DNA from: Aureobasidium sp. EXF-3400
Lineage: Eukaryota > Ascomycota > Dothideomycetes > Dothideales > Saccotheciaceae
NCBI GenBank assembly: GCA_024195585.1
Contig: SWBL01000503.1
Coordinates: 1-26,694 of the forward strand
Direction of reading: 5' to 3'
DNA length: 26,694 nt
A program made the translations under genes and the position numbers. Positions 20,222 through 26,694 of the stretch are shown here, in pieces (within the stretch, counting starts at the first letter, position 1; every line of letters starts with the position of its first letter). The notes beneath the pieces were generated by a model, which saw only the letters and a list, made by a program, of their open reading frames with translations, was not told the origin of the DNA and made no database searches.

Positions 20222-20938
20222 AAGAGATAGCCCTACAGCCTACAGGCCGACGGAGAGCAAAAATTCAAGGGTCCAGCCTCTTCAAGACGGTTTTAACCAA
20301 AGCGGGTCAAACAACGTCGGTGCGGGGGTCGTGCGTTGAAGCGGACTGGACAAACACGACTCGGGCCTTTGTGTCAACCACCGAATGGGGCTTGGAGAAA
20401 CATTGCAGGGGGCACATTTTGTCTCGTGTTCTTCAGGCCATCAAACTTAGCATACCGCAATGCCTTTTTCCCTGACCTGATAAGAAATTGCGAGCGAGCG
20501 AAGTCGGAATCCAGAACTTTGATAACGAGAAGGATATGCCGGTGGTCCGAGATGCGCAGAGTACAGAACACACGCCTTCTTGTGCGTCTGTGACTGTGAC
20601 TCGGAGAGACAATCCCTGGCAAGCGAGAGCGAATGCTGGGATTCGCTTGGTTCGAAAGAGGCACAGAAGTTTGGAATGCGCCGCGTGTGAGCAATGACTG
20701 GTCAGTCTTACGTTGAATCATGTGCCTGTGTTTTCCTAAAACAGTCAGGTACTGTATTGTAGGTAAACCATTACAACTAGGAATCCTGTACTTTGTGCCA
20801 GACGTGATAGCGGGGTCAAGCCAGTCACGAAACAGAAAGAGCTTTGCCTTCGATAGTCTGGGAGTCCGAGACATGGACAGGGTGGAATCACATGTGCGTT
20901 TACGGAGAATACATAGGAACAAAAACAGAGGCAGGGTT

Positions 20939-20963
20939 GCAGCAGCAGCAGCAACAACAACAG
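20939..20963. repeat. (GCA)5(ACA)3 trinucleotide repeat
   Basis: This is a compound simple repeat in the intergenic region upstream of yap1. It accounts for the low-complexity alanine/valine stretch seen when the minus strand is translated here. Confidence 0.85.
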
Positions 20964-21759
20964 TGAGTAGGACTCTAGGAGCGAGGCGTCGATCTGAAAC
21001 AGAAAAAAAAAAGGAGAACAGAAAAATAAAAATACGGACGGTTAGGGTCATTCCAAAGGCGGAGGGTTGCGGAGTAGAATGCCGTAGAAGACACTAGTCC
21101 CACGTGCATAAGAAGGATGGAAGTGCGTCCGAGCAGCCATGCGATGACGAACAGAGGGGTGAGTGAGGTATTGTCGGGATATCACAAGTCGTAGATATAT
21201 GTCGAATACAAGATTGAGCAGAGCAGGGCGAAAGTCGTTGAGACAAGTCGTGATTGTCGATGGACGAGCAGTTTGGACGAGTTTTCGATGAGTCTGGGCA
21301 AGGGCGCATCGGATTTCTAAGCACCATCAGTCTCGCGGCGGTAAGAGCCGGGGCAACTGACGAGGGCCCTGTCTGCCTGCGGTGTCCACATTCTCACTCC
21401 TGCCTCTAGTCTCTGCCCCTCAACTGCTGCTGACTCGATCTTGCAACTCGACATTCGCATCTTTTTCCTGCAAACAATTGGCGCCGAACACAGACAACCC
21501 GCAAGCCCTGGACGGCGATATTCCCGATATCGCGATAGCTTCATAGCTGCATCATCCAAAAGTCAAAGCGCGTTTGCCTGGCCGCTGAACTGGTCAATCG
21601 CTGAGCCTTAGCATCTGAATCGACACCGCCTGAACCACGTCTTTGGCTCTTTCTTCTCAGCGCACAATAACCGCATTTCGCGTCAAACACTCTTGACCGA
21701 CATCAATCGCATTTGACCGTCCTCTCCGCTCTGGTCCCAATCGTACGACTGTGTCAGAA

Positions 21760-23892
21760 ATGGCGGGGCAGACGACCAGCAACCAGCCATTCAATCCGTA
21801 TCTCTCCAACGCACAGCAGGAGCTACTTCTCGCCGCACTCAATTCTACTAATCGCGACATATCAAAGCCTTCCACCGACATGGATCCTCTCGACTTCGAC
21901 GACACCAGCCCTTATCTTGAATACCTGGACGGCGACACTAGCTTCGATTTCGACGCTTCCGATCTTGGCGGTCAACACATGTTTGACAACTTGGGTAGCA
22001 ACGCTAGCAACAAGTCCGACTCGACTGATGGTGACAAGCCTGACAAGCGCAAGAGCCCGGAAGAGGATTCTCCAGAGGATGAGGTCGACGCCAAAAGAAG
22101 AGAAGGCGAACCCAAGGAAGCCAAGAAGCCTGGTAGAAAACCTTTAACTTCGGAGCCTACTACTGTAAGTAACCCATTGTGTGCTGCTCCAATGCTATGG
22201 GGCTGATATGTGCAAAAGAAACGCAAGGCTCAGAACAGAGCTGCCCAACGTGCTTTCAGAGAACGTAAAGAGAAGCACCTCAAAGATCTCGAAACAAAGG
22301 TTGAGGCGCTCAGCAAAGCTCAAGAACAGGACAAGCATGAAAATGGTTTACTCCGTGCACAAGTCCAGCGTCTGCAATCCGAACTCGGCGAGTACAAGAA
22401 GAGAATGTCCTATGCTAGTGGAGGCATTGCCGCACACTCACCCCCCTCAGTTGCTCGCGTTGCATCGAGAAGCAACAGCAATTCTCAAGCCGACTTCCAG
22501 TTCGACTTCCCCAAGTTCGGTGCGCTTCCTGGCAACCAACTTTTCGGCAACAACATCCAGTCTAGCCGCGAAAAGATCGTCAGCCCACCTGCCGTTCCTA
22601 CTGCCACTCTGTCGAGATCGAACAGCATGGGTAGAAACCCAAGCCCTGGAACCCAAGTCAGTAACCATCAGATGAGCTCAGGCCACAACTCCAGAAGTGG
22701 CAGCATGAACAAGGGAACGAACAGTCCCCTTGCTCAAGTATCAGCTATTGGCACCACTTACGGTGACTTGTTCAGTCCCTCTACTCTCGGAAACCTCAAC
22801 AATGACTTCCTCATGCAAAGCACCAACAACAACGATAATCACGCATTCGCTCAGTACGCCGACAATGGTACCGACAGCACCAGTGGCATCTCAAGAGTCT
22901 TCAGATTCAACAGTGGCTCTGGTTCTGGCTCTGGCACAAACTCTAACCAATCGCCTTCCGTGCCTTCTCTGACACACTACAACACCAACTCGTGTAACAC
23001 ATCTTCCTGCGGAACCTCTCCAGAATCTGCAAACTCTCCTCCCTCCGATGTCAATAAGTCGGGCGTCAACGACTTCAATGATATATACTCGCTCAAGCCT
23101 GTCACTTCTAATCGCACACTAAGTAAGCTAGCGAAGATTGTGATCGCTCTGCCCAGATCTGACATGTCTACAGAATCAGCCCAGAATGGTGCACTCGCCA
23201 ACGCTTCAACACCCGGCTTCGACTGGCTTGCCACACAGAACGGTGGCCAATTTGATCCCGTTCTCTTTGGCGATTACCGCGAGAGTCAGGATGCCATTGT
23301 TGGTGATGGCGACTTCAACAGCGGTTTCTTCGAGGCCGCCTTCCCTTACGATTTGAACACGCCTTTCGCCGTGGGCGACTTTTCTTCCCCCAAGACTGCC
23401 CAGCAAAACTCAGCGAGCGCAAACTTGCTGGCAGAGGTCGAGAAGTGTCGCGAGGGTGGTGACGATGACATTTACTTGCCAAAACAGGAATCTCAGCAAA
23501 TCCAGCCGAGCCAAAACGAAATGAGCTTGAAGTCCGCCGAGCAGATGCTCAATTGCAACACGATTTGGTGCGTGGATCCCCTTGACAACAATTCTTACAT
23601 CGACACTAACACCTCGTCAAGGTCGCAACTACAATCCAACCAAGACTTCAAGGAGGGCAAGTTCGATCTCGACAACCTCTGTGCTGAGCTTCGTGCCAAG
23701 GCCAAGTGCTCAGAATCTGGTGTCACCGTACCATCTGAATATGTGGATGCCGCCTTCAAGAAGCTGTCTGGCACCAATGAACAGCCTCCTCTTGACGACT
23801 ATCATGCCACACATAACCAAAAGGGCATTGATTACCTCTTCAATCAATATTCTGTTGATGAAGCACTCAAGAAGCTAGCAGGTCAACGATAG
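21760..23892 (+). CDS. yap1: Yap1/AP-1-like oxidative stress bZIP transcription factor
   Basis: This factor is expected to shuttle to the nucleus on peroxide-induced disulfide formation and to activate antioxidant genes. Exons are 21760-22164, 22219-23567 and 23622-23892, giving 674 aa. Intron 1 (54 bases) ends exactly at the bZIP start. The basic region KRKAQNRAAQRAFRERKEKH is at 136-155 with the leucine zipper to about 195. Ser/Asn-rich middle segments are followed by an n-CRD remnant SCNTSSCGTSPES (Cys394, Cys399), then GFDWLATQNGGQFDPVLFGDYR. Intron 2 (gtgcgt...cactaac...tcaag) is inferred because splicing restores LNCNTIW-SQLQSNQDFK and the c-CRD spacing: Cys581, Cys605, Cys614 (LCAELRAKAKCSESG). 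A nuclear-export-like segment VPSEYVDAAFKKLSG follows. If intron 2 is retained the frame stays open at 692 aa. Confidence 0.92.
23568..23621 (+). other. Frame-neutral 54-base intron in the yap1 c-CRD
   Basis: Donor GTGCGT, branch-site-like CACTAAC at 23604-23610 and acceptor TCAAG. The length is a multiple of three and the intron holds no in-frame stop, so retention would add 18 residues, including a cysteine, between two cysteines of the redox sensor. Splicing is inferred from the family motif, not from transcript data. Confidence 0.75.
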
Positions 23893-25202
23893 TGGTTCGA
23901 AAACATTCGACCAGAAAAACTTCACGTACGACATGACGGATGGGTAGGGGAATAAGCCTTTGGGTAGTGGAGGTGGAATGGTGGAATGGTGGATTTTTTT
24001 GTTTTTTTTTGTTTCTGGGAACTACCCCTTTGCTTTTATGTTGGCAGGATCTCTCCTCAACCATGTTTTGAGAAACGATCGATCGGCGCAAATAGTTGGG
24101 ACAGGCGTTGTCAATCCGGTTTTGTTGCCATTGGTCAAGACAGACGCCAAAGTTGGCTCTAGGACCACACATTCACTATTGACCTCTTGAGAACATGATT
24201 GATCATACGTACATCTTTTAGCTATCTCACTTCCTGTCAATTGCAAATTTGTGAAGAGATGGCATTTGAGTTCTGGCCAGACTGCCCTTGTGTCATTAGC
24301 TCAGCATTACTCTTCTCTCATCAGCTCAGCAAGGACGACATCAGTGGTTGATCGCCCGAAGTCTGCCGAAATTGAGCGAGCATCGACAAACTCGAGTGCT
24401 GAAACACGAAGGAATTTGGGCAATCTGGGGAAACAAGTTTCAGAACAATTGAAGCTTCTGCATCGACCTTGCTCAAGATTCATTCTTCAGGTCCCTGATC
24501 TCGAGTACTCTGATGAGCGCCTACCTAATCTAGGAGGCCTGATACATCTGGTCTCAGTGCCTGACCGCTCAAACTGGAAGGCACTCCAGTTGTATATCGC
24601 GAGTCAGTTTGCTGCGCGTCATCTTTTTCCGTATGAGATTTAATCTACCGGATCCATTTACTGTACGCGAGATTCGCATCTCATGACAGTGGATACGGCA
24701 AACCAATCTGTTGAGCTATTGTGTAGTTTGTATGCAGCAAAGTGGAGAGAGCTGTATGCGCCGTCGGCGTCTGTCCAAAGCTCAAAATATTCCGTGCATG
24801 CAGCACGACACGTCCGGAAGGATGATCGACCACGGCCGCTTGCCGGACAGGCCACAAGTGCATGACTTTGGGTTAGCGTACCTCTGCAATCCGAAGCTAT
24901 GTAAGTGATGTTCCCGACTCGTTGTTTCGACTACCTTATTTTTATGCTGTCACTAAACCATCTGCCTCGAAGTGGCCGTAAGCATGGGACTTTGCTGTTT
25001 CGAGCACTCCGTGGGAATGGGAACTAGGTTAGGCGCTCCACGATGCCCTCACCACGTTTTTGACAGGTGCTTAGTGGCAGGATGTTGGAACAGTTGAGTA
25101 GGAAGATATTTGTTGTGGCATTTGTTATATCTACTTCCTGCCCTGCTTTGCTATGTGGCAACTCTCAATTTGTTCGTGCACCACTCACACCTCCTCTTCA
25201 AA
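23893..25202. other. Intergenic region after yap1
   Basis: This is about 1.3 kb between the yap1 stop and the small secreted-protein gene. It begins with T-rich 3' UTR sequence (23993-24010), and a CGATCGATCG palindrome lies at about 24077. A 130-codon plus-strand frame without any ATG (24251-24643) is unrecognised and probably chance or a relic. The part before 25203 should hold the promoter of the next gene. Confidence 0.5.
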
Positions 25203-25955
25203 ATGAAGTCCACAACTATCCTACTCCCTGCTGTATTCGCATTACAAGCAAGCGCGGCACCCACACACTACCAACCACCGCACCTCAACGCTACAGTATC
25301 ATTCCCACACAACAGCACTGCTATTCATCCCGTTCCACGATCATCATGTCTAGCAAAACTAGAAGGCGCTCTCGAGGATCTCACCAGTTCAACCATATCA
25401 ATTCTTCTGGGTTCCTCGACAACAATGCTCGGCTATCTCTTTTGCGGTCTCACCATGCCAGCAGAGTCATGGGAAACATGCACGGACTTTGCTGTCATTG
25501 GTGGTAGCGTTGTTGGCCTCTCACATCTGGCAATCTGGAAGTTTCCTGAGATCCTCGATGACTTGCATCTTTATGATTCCACGGCCAGACCTTGGCAAAG
25601 TGCTTCTGAAGCTTGGGGTGAAGATGATGGCCCTGATGCTAAAGTCGAGGTTAAGCCTCGCTTGGAAGTCGTAAATGCAAATCTGGGTGCATGGCCTTGA
25701 GCAGATATGCCTTGTTGCTATCACACATCTCTTCACCTGGCAGAGCTCTTCCGCTGCCACTACATCAACGATCAATCATGGATTTCATCCTACAATTCGC
25801 TCCACGAGCTTCTGCGGCACCGGTTGCTGCGATACGACAAAGATCAGAGCTATCCATCAAAGCTACAACCATCTGGAGCATACCGAATGCTCCGTTGTGC
25901 GGACCACACTGCAAGCTTCTACCAAAAAGCCAACAACTCTCCCGGTGAGAGCTAG
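25203..25955 (+). CDS. Small secreted protein (hypothetical)
   Basis: Two exons, 25203-25686 and 25744-25955, encode 231 aa. The 57-base intron (gtgcat...cctggcag) is inferred because exon 2 (ELFRCHYINDQSWISSYNSL onward) has strong C-ending codon bias and reads naturally after LEVVNANL. Without splicing the protein would end at 25700 with 165 aa. The start MKSTTILLPAVFALQASA is a clear signal peptide; ATG is in good context (caaaATGA). N-glycosylation sequons are at Asn29 and Asn37. Cysteines at 49, 81 and 93 are followed by two more in exon 2. The middle (about 58-112) is hydrophobic and helical, possibly membrane-interacting. I do not recognise a family. It could be a secreted effector-like or cell-wall protein, but that is only inference from size and signal peptide. 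Confidence 0.65.
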
Positions 25956-26599
25956 CTCAACAGTCACGAAGAAACACGACATCAATCGCTCTATCCACGA
26001 CCCCAAAACATCCAGCTGCTGGCCAGCAAACCTGCACAGCTTTGTGGCTCCTGCGGCTTTCGGGCTTACCAAAAGTTCTCACTCCACACTGTGTCATTAC
26101 TCCCATGGGGGATGCATATACCTTTTCCTTTGTTCGATCAAAAAATCATCATGTCATGTCACGATACCCCACGATAGTCATTCGCTTTAGATAGTCTGCA
26201 CAGTAGATCAGTCTTTGCAATCAAAAGTCAATCGATTTCTCTTGTCAAAGAAGATGATTGTCTATCTCTTTGTTGTCCTGTCTTTTCTGATGAATTGAAG
26301 TATGTTAAAAGATCTTCATCAACTGTGAACTCCATTGATATATATAAAAAGACCTAGGTATACCAGCAGATAGGCGAAACAGCAAATTCAGGTAAACACG
26401 AAAGGAAAAGAACACCCTGATGGTAACAAATTCCCCATCATTATAACCTCGAAGCCTCAATATTGCCGCCAAGAACTCTCCAGGCTTCAGCAAATCTTCC
26501 CACCTCCACCACACAAAAAAAAAGTCCCCCAATTTTGCAACGCAAAAACAACACTCTTTAGCTGTTAAGAGGTGATGGGTATGCAAACAAAAAGCATGA
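25956..26599. other. Spacer between secreted-protein gene and tRNA
   Basis: This is about 640 bases containing the presumed 3' UTR of the secreted-protein gene and the 3' flank of the tRNA gene. A C/A-rich tract with a run of A (26513-26522) occurs near the tRNA. No gene is seen. Confidence 0.5.
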
Positions 26600-26694
26600 T
26601 GATCAGAGTGGGATTCGAACCCACGCGATTTCTCACTAGTAAACTCATTTCAGGTGAGCCTGAAACTAGCGCCATAACCACTCGGCCATCTGAC
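26600..26694 (-). tRNA. tRNA-Leu(CAG), intron-containing, truncated by one base
   Basis: Reading the minus strand, the acceptor 5' strand (GTCAGA, first base beyond the window) pairs with TCTGATC at 26607-26601, with discriminator A at 26600. The D arm is GCC...GGC. The anticodon stem CTAGT/ACTAG encloses TTCAGG, giving anticodon CAG at 26662-26660. A 17-base intron (26658-26642) follows position 37 and contains CCTGAA, complementary to the anticodon loop TTCAGG, as usual for nuclear tRNA introns. A long variable arm marks a class II tRNA. The T arm GTGGG-TTCGAAT-CCCAC is canonical. Confidence 0.93.

Larger units (their letters stand above)
19771..21759. other. Divergent 2 kb upstream region of yap1 and 2EXR gene
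   Basis: This is a long non-coding stretch between the divergent 2EXR-like (-) and Yap1-like (+) genes. It contains a 14-bp perfect inverted repeat (20172-20221), a GCA/ACA simple repeat (20939-20963) and a run of ten A (21003-21012). In the last 500 bases upstream of yap1 there are short ATG-initiated frames, for example from about 21260 and 21285, that would be uORFs if transcribed. A 225-codon minus-strand frame (20374-21051) is not convincing as a gene. Confidence 0.5.

Noticed and set aside
20374..21051. 225-codon minus-strand frame upstream of yap1, with an apparent N-terminal hydrophobic segment
   Set aside because: The hydrophobic start comes from the complement of poly-A and GCA/ACA repeats. 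The rest has no family resemblance and no codon bias.
24251..24643. 130-codon plus-strand open frame between yap1 and the secreted-protein gene
   Set aside because: It contains no ATG, shows no clear codon bias and no recognisable domain; it is a chance frame or a relic at most.
25675..26190. 171-codon plus-strand frame over the secreted-protein second exon
   Set aside because: A different frame of the same stretch shows the C-ending codon bias and joins cleanly to exon 1; this one is a shadow running into the 3' UTR.
1..26694. CRISPR arrays, insertion sequences, phage or bacterial operons
   Set aside because: The genes, introns and tRNA structure are fungal nuclear; no regularly spaced repeats or prokaryotic mobile genes were seen.

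Overview
This is a gene-rich stretch of nuclear chromosome from a filamentous ascomycete (Pezizomycotina). The evidence is short GT-AG introns of about 52-65 bases with CTAAC-like branch sites, a Zn(II)2Cys6 regulator, a fungal histone chaperone and, above all, a FREQUENCY (FRQ) circadian clock gene. FRQ is typical of Sordariomycetes, Leotiomycetes and Dothideomycetes and is missing from most Eurotiales. I lean to a Dothideomycete, but this is inference. Nothing here looks bacterial, viral or recently transferred.

Layout, left to right: the 3' end of the ubiquitin-40S ribosomal protein S27a fusion gene (+, cut by the window edge); a Zn2Cys6 transcription factor (-); frq (-) with an upstream region of about 4.3 kb that holds TCGATC/GATCGA motif clusters and a decayed Ty1/copia retroelement piece; a divergent pair made of a NASP/Sim3/Hif1-type histone chaperone (-) and DNA polymerase epsilon subunit B, Dpb2 (+), sharing a compact promoter; a secreted histidine phosphatase with an N-terminal PAN/Apple-like domain (-); an SPF30-type Tudor splicing factor (-); a small 2EXR-like protein (-); a Yap1/AP-1-type oxidative-stress bZIP factor (+); a small two-exon secreted protein (+); and an intron-containing tRNA-Leu(CAG) (-) that runs off the right edge by one base.

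Functionally this is mostly housekeeping and regulation: protein synthesis, replication and chromatin assembly, splicing, circadian timing and redox response. No operon-like system or gene cluster is evident. I reconstructed the intron structures by hand from splice signals, reading frames and conserved family motifs. This matters most in frq, yap1, the phosphatase, the chaperone, SPF30 and the secreted protein, because an unspliced reading would truncate or alter each of them.

The points most worth following are: a 54-base frame-neutral intron inside the C-terminal redox-sensor domain of the Yap1 homologue; the frq intron whose retention would stop the long form just before a second possible start (Met110); clustered candidate light/clock elements upstream of frq; and the domain fusion in the secreted phosphatase. 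I did not find a wholly new multi-gene system.
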